Assembly: GCF_901933205.1 (NCBI RefSeq)
Contig: NC_044574.1
Location: forward strand, 3,866,733-3,930,732
Reading direction: 5' to 3'
From: Camarhynchus parvulus
Lineage: Eukaryota; Chordata; Aves; Passeriformes; Thraupidae
DNA length: 64,000 bases
This document shows, piece by piece, positions 1 through 12,400 of the stretch (positions are counted from its first letter, which is position 1; each line of letters begins with the position of its first letter). The notes beneath the pieces are model-generated. The model was given only the letters and a program-made list of their open reading frames with translations. It was not told the DNA's origin and did not search any database. Position numbers and translations under genes: made by a program.

Positions 1-1328
1 GCCAGGGATCTGTGCAGGAAACTTCCCTTTTGGAACACTGAGAAGTTCTGCATGGATGCAGGGGCCAGGACAGAGTTACTTATTTTCCTTGTGACAACAC
101 TTTTCAGGCTCTGAAACGTGGGGATTCAGCAGCAGTGAACAGGGCTGTTCTGGAAATCAAAGCCACCTTTACTTTTATAGAGCCTCTGGAGGTCTCTTGT
201 TCAAAGTGTGGCGTAAATCATGAGTTCAATTACATCCAAATATTTGGGAAGCATTGTACTACTAATAGTAATTTTATTTTCCAAAAAGGTTGCAGAATCA
301 AGGCTTTCATTATAAGTGCAACCACTTAAGATTCCAAGTTCCTCTTGCTAAAGAGGCAATGATAGCTTTGGTGTCTGGGCTAAGATCCAAATGAGTAATT
401 ACATTCTGCAAGCCTACATTCCTCCTCAAGTTTTATATGAGATAAAGTTCTTTTCACTTAGCAATGTTTCTTTTTAAAGACTGACGTTTTCCAAGCCAGA
501 GGCAGCTGCATTTCACTGGTGGGTGAAATAATCCCTATGTAAACACAATTTGAATAAATCAAGTGCTTTGTGGTTTTCAAAATGCCACGTCCACTCCAAT
601 TCATGGTTTTCATTTGTTACATGCATGGGATAAAAACCCGTAATGCAAAAAATACAAAAGTCCATCAAATCTTTGATTTCAGGGAACAGCCTAATCACAG
701 ACAATGGGGAAAAATGCTTTGGGCAATTCACATTTGCTTTCAAGTGTTTTTTGTTCATAAACAGCTTTTAATGAAATGGCGTTTAAACTGCAATATAGTG
801 CATGTAAAAATAAGAGAGCTCCTCACCTGCTGAAACTTCCATTAACAAAACCCCCAATAAGATGAGCTGAAATGAAAAAAATCTCTGAACTTCCTCAAGA
901 TATATTTTAGCAGTCTCCAGCTCAGTAAATAACTAATGGGTATGAGTTTTTGCTTGTGTTCAGAAACATAAACTCAGAAACATAGATCCAAAGTGCTTTA
1001 CTTACTAATGATTCTCAATGCATCAAAGCTGAGAGGTGCTGAGGCACAGGAGCTGAAATGAATAAGAAAAAGGCAGCAGTGAAATTTCCAGGCATTTTAA
1101 GGTGTTTGCAAATCAGAGCTTGAACTTAAAATATAGTTCTGTTCTGAACACACAGTGCAGAGAGCTGCTGTCTGCAATCTGTGGATCATTACTCAGTGGA
1201 TGTTGCCATGTCCAATGTTTTATTTCAGATGAGTAGTTATGGCCACAGACAGGGCAAGAAGACTCCTTTGGATGTTTTTCCCATGAATGATCCTCTTTTA
1301 AAGAATAAAAGGAAAGTTGCTCATACGA
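1..1328. other. Unannotated, no gene seen
   Basis: A/T-leaning unique-looking DNA. Open frames are short (under 90 codons) on both strands and show no family resemblance. I see no repeat, tRNA-like fold or promoter-like GC cluster. Confidence 0.5.
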
Positions 1329-1650
1329 ATCACAGAATCACAAGGCTGGAAGAGACCTTCAAGATCATCAAGTCCAACCCAGCCCCAACACCTCAACTCA
1401 ACCCTGGCACCCAGTGCCACATCCAGGCTTTGTTAAACACACCCAGGGATGGTGACTCCACCACCTCCCCAGGCAGAGCATTCCAGAACTTTATCACTCT
1501 TTCTGTGAAAAACTTTTTCCTAATATCCAACCTGTATTTCCCTTGGTGCAGCTCGAGGCTGTGTCCTCTGGTTCTGTCAGTGCTGCCTGGAGAGAGAGCC
1601 CAGCCCCAGCTGAGCACAGACACCTTTCAGGAGCTGTAGAGAGAAGCCCT
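1329..1650 (-). mobile_element. CR1 LINE 3' fragment
   Basis: The plus strand opens with the antisense CR1 3' end (atcacagaatcacaaggctgg) and continues with aagatcatcaagtccaaccc, the 'cctaatatccaacctgta' block and the 'ctgtgtcctctggttctgtc' block in the usual CR1 order, so the element lies on the minus strand. It is 5'-truncated, as most CR1s are. A 152-codon open frame (1181-1639) runs through it antisense and is not a gene. The wording of the blocks differs from the copies at 40 and 45 kb, suggesting a different CR1 subfamily. Confidence 0.85.
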
Positions 1651-3204
1651 GCTAGGGACAGGAAACCCCACTGTTGTTTGGGGTAGAATCCATGCATAGA
1701 TCTCACAAAGAAGAAAAGTGAAAAAACAAACAAAAAAAAGATGGGAAAATTGTGCTAAGGGAATAACTCCTTTCTCAAGGTGTGTTGTCTGCACTTTCTC
1801 TGTGGTTAGGGTGGTCTTGTTTTATCCCTGCTTATCTTGGATGCGCTGTCACCCTCCTCATTCCCTTTCGACCTCCAGGAGCATGTTGTTTCCTTGTGAC
1901 AAACTCCAAAAGACTCAACCTGCTAGCACTCTGTTTTGTTCAAATACACAGGTTTATTAGACTAAAATCTTGGAAGCTAAACAGAATAAATCATAAGCAA
2001 TGTTATTACTGCACAACAATTCTTACCAAGCTAAACCTTGTTATTGCAAGGTATTGATCAGACTGGTTGAATCTCTCATAGCTTAAAGGATTTTACATCA
2101 TTTACAGTAATTACAGTGTCTTCCTAAGTGCCAAAGGTGTCTCTGAACTCCCTGAAGGACATTCTGAATAGGCAGAATTAAGTGATAATTTCCCAGTTAC
2201 TTCTGTCAAGCCAGGATTCTATACTTTTGGAGAACATTTTATATTTATGTGTCTATTTCTGAGAGTTGTCCTGTCCCAGAGCAGCTGAGTGCCATGGAGA
2301 GCAGCAGGTTGGGACATCGGCTGGCTGTCCCCACATCCCACATTGCATAACCTGGCACCATCTGCTCCCCAGCTGCAGGGAAATCCCACATGTGGCTCCA
2401 GTCACATTAAATCTGAAGCTGGAAAAGTGGAGACACTTCGTGTTCCCTCTGAGCTGCCACTGAGATAAAAATACCACAGCTTCCTTCTGCTGTGCTTGTG
2501 GGCTCGCTGCTCGGGAATTTCGCGCTGGAATTTTGCCTCCCCAAATGCTGCCCTGCCCTGACTGTGAGCCTGCACCCCACTTAGACTGAGGTACCTGTCA
2601 GGAAATGTGCTCATTTTCCCCTCAGTAAATAGGTATTTTTCATTATATAATCATTATATAATAATTACACCCTTTTTACAGCCCAGCCTAGGGCTGGCAC
2701 TGTGGTAGTAAATAAGTTTATCAAAGCAGCATCAGAGCCAGTCATTTCCATCCATCTCAACGACAGGCAGTGACTTTACAATCTACCTTGGGACATTACT
2801 TCACTATTAGCAAAGCAATTGAGAGAAAAGGGCCTTTCAAGCACGGGCTTTTTTCACAGCTGTGGATGGCATTAATGGTTTTGTGTTGGTACCTGCAAGC
2901 CTGGGTTAATCCTTAGTGGCAGGTCCCCACTGGCATCTCTGTGTAGGATGAGGGTCTGTGGGTGCAGAACCTCAAAATCCTCTCAGGGAGCACCTTCTGA
3001 TGTGATGTGAGGCACAGCAACTCTTCAGAACAGGAAAAATGTGCAATACTGCAAATAATAGGAAAATATTGACAGTTTCAACTTTAAAAGTTTGTCTTCA
3101 GTCTGAGGCATAATCCAAGTCAAATAAATAACTACAGCAGCTCTGGAGAAGAAATCCTTGAATCCCCTCATCCTGGCAGTGATGGGCAAGGTCAAGTTCA
3201 AGCT
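1651..3204. other. Unannotated, no gene seen
   Basis: Unique-looking sequence. A short A/T run (about 2636-2670, repeated tataat) is the only local structure. The open frames at 2250-2620 are short, overlap on both strands and resemble nothing I recognise. Confidence 0.5.
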
Positions 3205-3365
3205 GGATTTTCTGTACCTCAGCTTCCCCGTTTGCAGAAGGGTAATAATAATTCTTACTCCACAAGAAGACCATGGGGCTTAATTACGATCCATAAACCG
3301 CCTTGAAACCCTTATATAAAAGGTTCTGCAAAAGGGCAAATGTAATTACTGTTATTACAGTGGTG
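3205..3365 (+). mobile_element. MIR-like ancient SINE relic
   Basis: The order of blocks matches the MIR core and tail: 'acctcagcttccccgtttgcag', then 'aagggtaataataattcttactcc', then 'ggggcttaatta', then 'accgccttgaaaccc', then 'tataaaaggttctgcaaaagggcaaa' and a run of 'attactgttatt'. MIR-type SINEs carry 'cctcagtttccccatctgtaaaatgggg...' followed by a cttaattaa block and an att-rich tail. Strong divergence fits great age. The assignment rests on block order, not on an alignment. Confidence 0.6.
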
Positions 3366-4634
3366 CAGCTATAAAATATTCATGGTATAATGGCAAGTCC
3401 AGTGAACACTCAGGAGCTTGTAAGATCAATTACTGTGCATGAATGCACAAGCACATTAGCAGGTTGTACAAGATGCCAGGTAATTTCCTCCCAACTCTTA
3501 GGTCCTGTCCTGCAGAGGGTCAAGAGCCTCAGTTTCCCACTGAACTCCATGAGAGGCCCTTGAAAATTGCAGGAAAGGTGGGTTTGAGTACTTTGCAGGC
3601 TTAGAATCTTAAAAGAGAAGTAGAAATCCTTGTCATGGAAAAAAAAAAAAAGAAAAAAGTTCGGGTTTTTTTTTTTTTTCGTTTGATCAGAAACCTTCTA
3701 GTAAAGTTCAGTGATGGGTTGTGCTGGTACCAAGCACCCAAGAATGGAGGGTTGGATCCACAGCTGCTACAAATCAAATAAATCATGGCAGCATTTCTAA
3801 AGTCAGTGCACCTACCCTGATTTATGATAGTGATGCTCTTAAGAACACAATGCATTCTTAAGGGGTTTTTAGACATGAGTGAGAGTGATTACACCAAAAT
3901 AAACTAGCACTGCACTGATAAAATAAAAGAAATAAGCAAATAATTAAATCTACTTCTTTTTTCCAGAATCAGTGGCTACATATTTACGCAGAAAAAGTGT
4001 CAGGATTGGTTTGTCATTGAGATATACATTAAAAGTTAATACCTCAGGATTTAGAACAGCAACTGGATATATTGTGGATTTGAATTATTCCTGTTCCTCC
4101 TGTTCATGTATTTGTTGTTACCTAGAGGGTCACAGAGCCAGCTGTTTGGGTTTGAAGCAAATTGTCATTAATGGCTTCCTAACCAATTACAAGATACACT
4201 TAATAAGTGATGGTGCTGTTATGCAATGCAATTGTTCCAGGACTCCTCTCTCAAGGACAACACTGAAATTTTTATGGAGTCTAATCCCTGTTGTCACATT
4301 GTCTGGCTGCATTTCCTCAGATTTGACACTCCACACAGCACAGCTATCACACCCCAGCCCTCCTTCCCAGCACACCTGAGCTCATGTCCATTTGGCATTT
4401 CCTCGGGTTGGAACTGGTGACAAAGCAAGAATTCTTAAAATATGAATCCCAGTATTTCAAAGGTAATATCAAAATTGGCTCCTGTAACATGCTATGGGAT
4501 TTTAATGTAATTTATTTTGGACGAGGAAAACATTTCTCTGCAGCTCTGTGGGTGTATCTCAGTGATGTAGAAAGGGGAAATTTCCCAGTGTAAAAGAATC
4601 AGTCAACATTTCCTTTGCTTCCCTGTAAGGCCAG
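3366..4634. other. Unannotated, A13/T14 tracts
   Basis: No gene seen. An A13 run (3639-3651) is followed 14 bases later by a T14 run (3666-3679), which could pair as a weak hairpin. The 135-codon open frame at 3972-4379 has no recognisable domain and unremarkable composition, so I do not call it coding. Confidence 0.5.
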
Positions 4635-5183
4635 TGCTGGAATTCTGGATGTTGAGAGTTTTGGGCTTCCTGTGCTGACAGGCACTGACCCCCAAAAGAA
4701 CAGTATTTTGACTTGAGGCTGTGAAGAAGGCTTCTAAAATTGAACAATAGAACTGGGATTATAAATGTGTAATTTGAATAGAAGTGTGTAATATCACATA
4801 GTAGAAAACTTACAGTTTCAAGTTTTAGAAGATAGTAACATATATAAAGCTAAGATAAAAGTTTTAAGTAGTGGTTAGTTTTTCTTCTTCACTTTCTTCT
4901 TAGGTTTAAGTAGTATTTTGTAATTAGACAGAAAAGTCTACATTGTAAGATACAAGTAATTAGTTATTAAGTTAATAGTAAAAATAATTTAAGTCTCATT
5001 TCTTAATTAGATAGTTTTTCCTTAAAAGACTTTGTAAAGACAGATTTGAGGCCATTTTGTAATTTGTTAGTAAAATACTATAAAACTCACACCTTGTGAG
5101 ACTGTAATATAGATTAGAAACAATAAACATCTGAGTCTGAACATGAAACACCATCTCAAGCACTTTCAATCCCAACCCTAACA
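4635..5183 (+). mobile_element. Solo ERV LTR, family F3
   Basis: Matches the LTR at 35703-36362 along nearly its whole length: 'ggatg-tgagag/aactttt' near the start, 'aggcactgaccc', 'gaagtgtgtaatatcaca', 'cttcttc' tract, 'ttttgtaattagacagaaaagtct', 'catttcttaatt', 'ccttaaaagac', 'gagtctgaacatgaa' and 'caatcccaacc' near the end. It starts TGCTGGAA and appears to end near CCCTAACA. No clean target duplication could be seen, so the borders are approximate. This copy is more diverged and more A/T-rich than its partner and lacks the partner's CR1 insert. Confidence 0.75.
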
Positions 5184-8100
5184 GAAGCAGGAAAAAAGTT
5201 AAAGGAACAACAGCCCAGTGGAAAAGCTGTGACTTGGAGAGCAGCCCTGAAGCTCTGGAGGAACTCTAACTAAAAATAAGAGTTCTCAGAGCAAAATGCT
5301 TCTCCATTAGAAATTGCAGAGCTGAAACTTCAGTTAGAGGATCTATTTTCAGTGAAGACCAAGAAAATTGTGCCTACAAGTAGTCATGAACTTGGACTCC
5401 TTGACTGCTGGGTGGATTTGAAGGAAGCTCGGAGTGTGGATTCTTCAGGATCAGATATTTCCAGGCTTCCCAGCACCACAAGAATTCAGCTGGCCTCTTT
5501 TCATAGGGAAGACACGCCAGAAATGCAAATCCTTTGACTAAAACCCAAATTTCCCAGCCCATTTTACAGCACAGCTGTCTGGGTTCCAAGATCCCAGCTC
5601 CTGGCAGTCTGTCCAACTCTTTTCCACAGAGGAGGAGAATATGCAGATTCCCTTTGTCCTGCTCATCCCAGCAAAAAGGTGGGACCAGTGGGAAGCACAT
5701 TTGGATTTTGGAGAAACATGGGTAGCCTTGGTGTGATCAGCCTACCTCAGTGAATTTGGAATGAAAAGTTGGAATATTGAAGTTCTGCAGAATAAAAATG
5801 CAGTAAGGAAAAAATAAAGCAATGCATCCTCTTTGCCATTGATTCAAGATTAAAAATTTTTCATGGCTTCAAGATCATTTATGGAACTCAAATTTTCCTT
5901 TCAAAGTGGCTTTTGCCTAAGGCTTAACAAGTAGATGGCCTTAACAAAGCTCTCTTGGAGTATAGGAGCCCAAAGTTTTGCTGTAATTTAGGGAAAATGT
6001 CTTGAATTTCTGTTCATGTCCAGCACCCCTGTTTCTTCTTACATCCTGGTGTTTGTTCCAATCCCATTATTACATAAATATGCTTTGCCCATGAGAGGAT
6101 TGAGGGGGAACACATGCACAAAGTGATGACAAAAAGGTATTTAAGTATTTAGTGAGAAAAATAGTGATCATGGAGGGATATTCAAAAGAAGAAAATGGCA
6201 AACACTGTGTACATTAGCAGCTGATAAAATGACTGATGAGGAAGATCTTCCACTGTCTGAAATATTCAACATCCGCAGCTTTTGAAATTGAGTTCATTCA
6301 ATAAATTTCCGATTTAAAAAAAATGCAACACTTTTTTTTAATGGGAAATTTTGATACAATATTTCTTTCATTTCATATCTTTTATAAGGATATTCAGGGA
6401 ATGTATTTGTGCCTTTTTTTTGCAGCATTGGGGTCCTCATTTCTGTTTCAATAACAGTGCAAGGTCAGAAACCCCCAATATATTAAAGCTGCTGCAACCT
6501 CAAGGAATTGAAAAAGCTAAGATTTGAAAAAATAATAATCTTTTCAGTAGCCAAGATGAGGTGAGTTCACAGCTGATGGGTAGAATTACCTACAATTCCT
6601 GCCCAAATAAAGTCCAGCCCATGCAATGGTTCAGGCCAATTCTCTCCCTCCTGCACGTCCCAGTCTGTGGGAGCACTGGCAATATTCAGATTAGATGTGC
6701 ATAAACCTTTATAAAACAGCAGGTGTGACCAAATGAATGAGTTCAACACCTCCAAACATCATGAGTTTTGCAAGAAAATCTTGCCCATTGCACTTCAAAA
6801 CCTTCCCATCCTGCTTGTCTTTTGCTGTGCTCCTCAAATACTGGGGAAATTTCCTTCTGCAGTAACAATTCACAGAACGAGTGTTTGAACAATCAGACTT
6901 TGTGAACAATAAGTTTATGCATATGCATTAGCTGTCCTAAAACTTCTGTTTAATGAATAATCATAGAGATAATGCTGCTGATTCCCTGACTCAGGCAGGA
7001 TGTCATTTTGGGTCTCATACTTAAAAGATGAGAAAAATTAGGACGTTTCAGGCATGAGAGTGACACCAAAAGTGATGACAATGGAAATATCAAGGCTGGA
7101 ATGAGTGATGTGATAGATGAGAACACTGAAGAAATTTAAGAAGGGTGGGAAAGAACAAGAAAGATGAAACTTGTGATGGATTTAATGCCCAAGATATAAT
7201 ATAAGAATACTGGATGTGGTACAGAGGGGAAAAACCAGCTTGCCTCGGAAAGATAGAAGGGTGAAGATAAGTTAAAGCATATTTCCCACAGCAGGCTCTA
7301 GAAGGATCATTCAAAGCAGTAGGGAATAATTTGGGAGCTGCAGTTTGTGCCAGGCAGAGGCAAGGATGGATGCTGTGACACTGGGATGCAGAACTGGGTG
7401 TTCAGGTCACCAACAAGATTTTTATCTTGTCTGGAAAATCCTGGGTCCTCCAGATATGAGGGATGCAGAGCCAAGCAGCCTTGCAGCTAACCTGGGTGAT
7501 AACAGGAAACAATGCCCAGAGCATCCTAAAGGAAGGGGGCTGGTGATAGAGGAAAGGAAGGCAAAATCCAGCCAGCTTACAATGGGAAAATGAGGATTTA
7601 ATAGGGCTTTATTAAGCCATCCCAGAAGAGCTGTCAGAGAGCCAGTCTGATACATGAGAGTGAGGCTGAGGGAGATACATCACAGGCTGAGAGTTGTGAA
7701 GCTCCGACAGGAGCTAATAGCTCTCCATCTTTCATGTAGGCTGGGCATGGAGTGAAGTTCCCTGCACAAAGCACGTTCCCTACAAGGAGAATTTCATCCC
7801 CCACCAAAACACAGCCACCTCTCTGGTGGGTTGGCCAGTTTCATCTTCCCTGCTAACACTACCAAATAGCTTTGGAAGAGTTAGCAGAGAGTAATTTTCC
7901 CTCTTTGAAACTAATAAAGTAATTTATGTGAGCAAAACGTAATTATCCAAGCTGAAATCCAGCCAGAGGATTGGTTTCACATTTCTGCTGGAGCAAAACC
8001 AGCAGAAATAGGCAGGATTCCTTCTTAAGCTGGAGCATGGATTGAATCCTGGCTCAAGTGGAATGAGAGGGCCCTGAAGAATTGCTCCTGAAAGGTGCTG

Positions 8101-8454
8101 AGTTAACCACAGCCCTCCCTCTCCTCAGGGTGACAAAAGTGCTCAACACCTTTTCTCATGGCCTGGTGCAGTACATGGATGAGGGTAATTTGAAAAGCTG
8201 ACCTTTGTGAGGGCAAAGGGAGATTTACTCACATCTCCTACTGGTACAGGAATTGGCCAATAAACATTTCCTTTGTGCTGCCAAAAATAAGACTTGTGTT
8301 GATCAATCCTGACCCTGCAAGGGAATCAGATTTAACAACATCACAGTCCCCAGTGGCCTGGCTGGAACATGGCCAGGGCATAATTCAGGGGAGAAAATCT
8401 ATTAGGTTGGACTCATGGAGTGTGCCTGAGCCCCTTGATACAGGTGGGGGTGAG
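5184..8454. other. Unannotated, no gene seen
   Basis: About 3.3 kb of unique-looking DNA with only short overlapping open frames (longest about 108 codons, minus strand, 5374-5700, no recognisable motif). No repeat family or RNA gene recognised. Confidence 0.5.
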
Positions 8455-8460
8455 GAGAGC

Positions 8461-9504
8461 TGTGGCATTCACATTCTCTGAACATGATTCCTTCACCCAG
8501 GGTTTTTCTGCTGGGAAGCTGGAAGGCAGTGAGAGGCCTCAGAGAAAAGGAAAACAATTCCTATATCATTTGCTTCTCCTGTGTTGTGCTCATGTGGAAT
8601 GTGTTTGGAGATTGTTTACCCACAGGTGATTGTTGCATTGGATTCTGCTGTGAGTTGTTTTGACTCTTCGGCCAATCAGGGCCAAGTTGTGTCGAGACCC
8701 TGGCAAGAGTCACGAGTTTTCATTATTATCTTTGTAGCATTCAGTAAGTATTCTTTCTGTATTCTTTAGTATAGTATAGTATTCTTTAATTGTCAGAACC
8801 CAGGACATTCCTCTGGCTGCCCTGGAGGACTCGAGACCCTGGCAGAGGGCTAAGAGACCTTGGCACAGAGTCAAAAAGACCTGTGCGTTTGATCTTAGCC
8901 CGTGGAAAAAGTTACCAACTTTGTGTGAACATTTACAAGTCACAAGAGTTTGAGTAGAATGATAATTAATTTGTCAAAGGGTGAAAAAGTAGAATTTTGG
9001 GGTTTTAGAAGAGGGGTTCAAGAGGCAAGATGGAGGAATCTGGGCGTGTCCCGTCCTTCTTCTTCTTGTCCTCCATCTTCTGCTGTGATGGTGGCACTTC
9101 TGGATTGGTTTAGCAGAGAGAAACTGTCTAACATAGGTGATAGGTATTGGGAAATTATTGTAAATAAAGTACATGTCGTTTTTAGTATAAAAAGCTAACA
9201 TCACCCCAAGGGCAGAGACTGTGCCACAACCCAACCTGCTGGACAGATCTCAGCGAGGCAGAGAAAGAATGTAACAGACAAGGAAAAATAAACAACCTTG
9301 GAAAGCAGAACCGATAAATCTCAACCTCCTCTTCAGTCGTGGGGCTGGGAAAGAAAAGACTTTCTAGCACCCTGGGGGTCATCTCAACCACAGAAACCTA
9401 AGATTTAATATAATTTAGTAAATTAAAGTAATAAATTAACCATTTAATAATATAGAGTCCTCCTCATCATTCCTTCCTTTGTCGGCAGCCCTCCATTTAC
9501 AATA
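8461..9504 (+). mobile_element. Solo ERV LTR F1, split by F2
   Basis: Starts TGTGGCATTCACATTCTC and follows the F1 pattern: 'cttcacccagggtttttctgctgggaagctg', 'cctcagagaaaaggaaaacaat', 'ggaatgtgtttggagattgtttacc', 'ggccaatcagggcc' (a CCAAT box), 'agcattcagtaagtattctttctg', then an A/T-rich end and 'ccatttacaata'. The flanks are GAGAGC (8455-8460) and GAGAGG (9505-9510), a 6-bp target duplication with one change. It is broken at 8790/8791 by a second LTR; without that insert and its duplication the LTR would be about 425 bp. Confidence 0.85.
8791..9403 (+). mobile_element. Solo ERV LTR F2 nested in F1
   Basis: Begins TGTCAGAA exactly where the host F1 sequence breaks off, and the F1 sequence resumes after it. 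The 6-bp direct repeat TTTAAT flanks it (8785-8790 and 9404-9409), which fits class II (ERVK-like) integration. It has LTR-like internal order: a TATA box TATAAAAAG at 9186-9194, then AATAAA at 9287-9292. It ends ...cctaaga rather than CA, most simply a base change at the terminus. No second copy is in this window. Confidence 0.85.
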
Positions 9505-9510
9505 GAGAGG

Positions 9511-10229
9511 CAAAATCCAGCCTCATATTGCCCAGACAAGAATTCCCTGGCGGGTCTGAGTGCCAGGTCCTAGGTTTTGCACCTCAGCCTGGCCTGAGGG
9601 GTGAGTAGCTGGAAACAGGAGCAGAGGAACTCAGGGCTGGGAGACTTTAATGTGGCTGTTCTCTGCCATGGCAGCCCCTCCTCTGGCGCATCCTTGCTGC
9701 ACAGGAGGGACAGTCTTGCCTTTGTGGTTACAGATAGAGCAGGAGTCCCCTGAGCATCTGTGTCACTGCACATTTTGCTGTTTCATTTGTTCTCTGCAAT
9801 GTGCCACTGAAAGAGGTGATTTCTGCTTGCAGTATTACATCACCTCTAGGATTATTTTTTGAAAATGTGTCTTATCTACCATGTCACAGTTGTGTCCTTT
9901 TCTAACGAGCTGATACCTATGAGCTCACCTGCGGAATTACTCCATAAAAACAGACCATGAAAAAAAAAAAAAAGAACAAAAACCCAAACCAAAAGGAAGA
10001 AGAAGAAATTAAATATTTACTGGCATGTCTGCCTGACTGTCCTTTCCAGCTGTCTGCTTTAAGGTTCTTTGAGGATTAATTACTTGATGTTCATGGAATT
10101 ATCTGAAAATAAAATGAGCTGCACAGTTGGAATTCACCCATGCAATTCCTGCTGTTTATTAAGAATTTTGTCTCATTTAGCCACGTATTAGTGACCTCTA
10201 AACTGGGCTATCACAAAACCCATGTTCAT
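9511..10229. other. Unannotated, no gene seen
   Basis: Unique-looking. An A-rich tract (9960-10010, poly-A then gaagaagaag) is present. No coding signal. Confidence 0.5.
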
Positions 10230-10780
10230 TCATAGAATCACAGGATTGATTCCCAGGTTGGGGCTGGGAAACCATCCAGCAACTTCCACTGCATCCAGCT
10301 GCTCCAAGCCCCATTCAACCTCTGTCACATTCACATTCTCTGAAAAATCCCTTCACCCAGGATTCTTCTCCTGGGAAGCTGAGAAGCCTCAGAGAAAAGG
10401 AAAACAATAATTATTTTATTTGTTTCTCTTCTGTTTCTCTCATATGGAATGTATTTGAAGATTGTTTACCCACAGGTAATTGTTTCATTGGATTCTGCTG
10501 TGAGTTGTTTTCACTCTTTGGCCAATTGGGGCCAAGCTGTGTCAGGACTCTGGAAAGAGCCAGGAGTTTTCTTTATTATCTTTTTAGCATTCAGTAAATA
10601 TCCTTTCTGTATTCTTTAGTATAGTACAGTTTAGTATTCTTTAATATAATATAGTATCATAAAATAATAAATTAACCTTCTAAGAATGCGGAGTCAGATT
10701 CTTCGTTCCTCCCTGCAAATACAATAAACCTCACCTTAAACACTTTAAAATCCTTGAAGATTCCACTTATGTGGATGCTG
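10230..10780 (-). mobile_element. CR1 fragment split by F1 LTR
   Basis: Left part (10230-10316) carries antisense CR1 text: 'catagaatcacaggattg', 'ggttggggctggg', 'ccatccagc' and 'gctccaagccccattcaacct'. After the LTR (10323-10726) the CR1 text resumes with 'ccttaaacacttt', as expected after 'caacctggcc'. The right border is uncertain because the copy fades out. Confidence 0.75.
10323..10726 (+). mobile_element. Solo ERV LTR, family F1
   Basis: Starts TGTCACATTCACATTCTC and ends GCAAATACAATA. A perfect 6-bp target duplication AACCTC flanks it (10317-10322 and 10727-10732). It shows the F1 blocks 'cttctcctgggaagctgagaagcctcagagaaaag', 'gattgtttacccacagg', 'ttggccaattggggccaagctg' and 'tattctttagtatagtacag'. 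At 404 bp it is one of the most complete F1 copies here, and it sits inside a CR1. Confidence 0.92.
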
Positions 10781-11794
10781 CCTTGCTTATTGAACTTGAA
10801 TGAAAAAAGGATCAGTCCCTTCAAAGTCATCCAGAAGACTCCTACCTGCTGGTTTGTCCATCACTCAAGCTACAAACAGCTCCAAGGCTGCCTTTAATTT
10901 GTGAGGCAACTTCCCTTAACCCAGTGTGATGTTAAAAAAAAAAAAAAAGTGGTAATTACGAAGAATAGTGGTGCTTTATTCCAACTTAATTGTGTTCATG
11001 TTCCCCTTGGAGTCCCAGCCCATTAAAGCAGATTATTTGATAGCAATCTCAGCTTTCCTCTAAAACATAGGCTGGATCCAGCACAGGTGGTGATGGGAGG
11101 CCTCTCTTTTTTTTTTAATATCAGTAACACACATCTCCTGAAATCTTCTAATAGCCACAACAAACTTCTATGAAATCCAGGAGGCAGAATCCCATCTGTT
11201 CTCAGAGCTGGAAATTATTTACAGTCAGACAAGACGACTGTGGACTTAAAAAAACACAAAGGGAAATTTTTCCTAAGAGTAGGACCTGGCAAGGTCTTTC
11301 CAAAGCCTGGCACATTTGGCTTGCTCTTGCTTTCCAAAATTATCTATTCAACCTGAACATCAGTGTTTGCCTAGGGCTGCCTCTGCAGCCAGTGTTTTAA
11401 ACCACAAAAAATATTCACATTTGAGTGTGGAGTTCAGCCCCAGTCAGAACTGTGATCCTGAGAAATGCATTGTTTCTAAAAGGACTCCACAACACAGATT
11501 TCACTGCCTTTTATCAGCTGACTTTGTGAAACTGTCTATAAATAAATGGAGATGCTTTAAAGCTTTTTAAAGTTTTCTAGGGAATCTGCATCCTTAGACA
11601 TCTTTCCACAGGTCTTAAAATAGCCTGAGTTCTCTTCCAAGGGTGTTGAGTGCTCTAATTTTGCATGTGGGGATTGTTTTATCCCTAAGATAGCACAACA
11701 CACAGACACTGTGATGGTTTCCCTGACTGGGCCCATCAATCTCAGTTCTTCATTTGCCACTGAAGCACAACAGCTGCCATGGAATCATGGCACA
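10781..11794. other. Unannotated, no gene seen
   Basis: Unique-looking DNA with short A and T runs near 10934 and 11108. No gene or repeat family recognised. Confidence 0.5.
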
Positions 11795-12400
11795 GATTCA
11801 CAGGACAGTTTGGATTGGAAGGGAACTTCAAGATCTCTGAGCTCCAACCCCCTGCCATGGGCAAGGACACCTTCCACCATCTCAGGTTCCTCCAAGCCCA
11901 TCCAACCTGGTCTTGAATATCAACAGGCAGCCCCTCTCCTCAATATCTCATTTCTGTGGTGGTGTTCACAGGGGTCCCAGGACGAGTGAAGAGATGAGAA
12001 TCTTGACTCCATGTTTCAGAAGGCTGATTTATTATTTTATTATATATATATTATATTAAAATAAAATATTAAAACTATACTAAAAGAATAGAAGAAAAGA
12101 TTTCATCAGAAGGCTAGAAAGGAAAGGAATGATAATAAAATCTTGTGGCTGACCAGAGTCCCAACACAGCTAGACCTGTGACTGGTCATCAAGTAGAAAC
12201 AACTCACATGGACCAATCAAAGATGCACCTGTTGCATTCCCGAGCAGCAGAAAATCATTGTTTTTCTTTTCCTCTGAGGCCTCTCAGCTTCTCAGGAGAA
12301 AAAGTCCTAGCAAAGGATTTTTCAGAAAACATGTCTGTGACAAATTTCAACCACCCCCTAATATTTATATCTTATACCATTGCCTGTAACTAGGTTCTCC
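11795..12400 (-). mobile_element. CR1 fragment split by F1 LTR
   Basis: Antisense CR1 text includes 'ttggattggaagggaacttcaagatc', 'ccaaccccctgccatgggcaaggacacc', 'ttccaccatctcagg' and 'ccatccaacctggtcttgaa'. The LTR at 11955-12342 interrupts it, and diverged text resembling the CR1 'aatttcttcctaatatctaa' block follows. The part right of the LTR is weaker than the left. Confidence 0.7.
11955..12342 (-). mobile_element. Solo ERV LTR, family F1 (variant b)
   Basis: Read on the minus strand it begins TGTCACAGACATG and ends CACCACCACA. Blocks shared with the copies at 14629, 26835 and 49993: 'tctcctgagaagctgagaggcctc', 'aatgcaacaggtgcatctttgattgg', 'tagccttctgatgaaatc' and 'cagccttctgaaacatggagtcaagattctcatctctt'. 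Flanks CATTTC (11949-11954) and AATTTC (12343-12348) agree at 5 of 6 bases. Confidence 0.9.
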
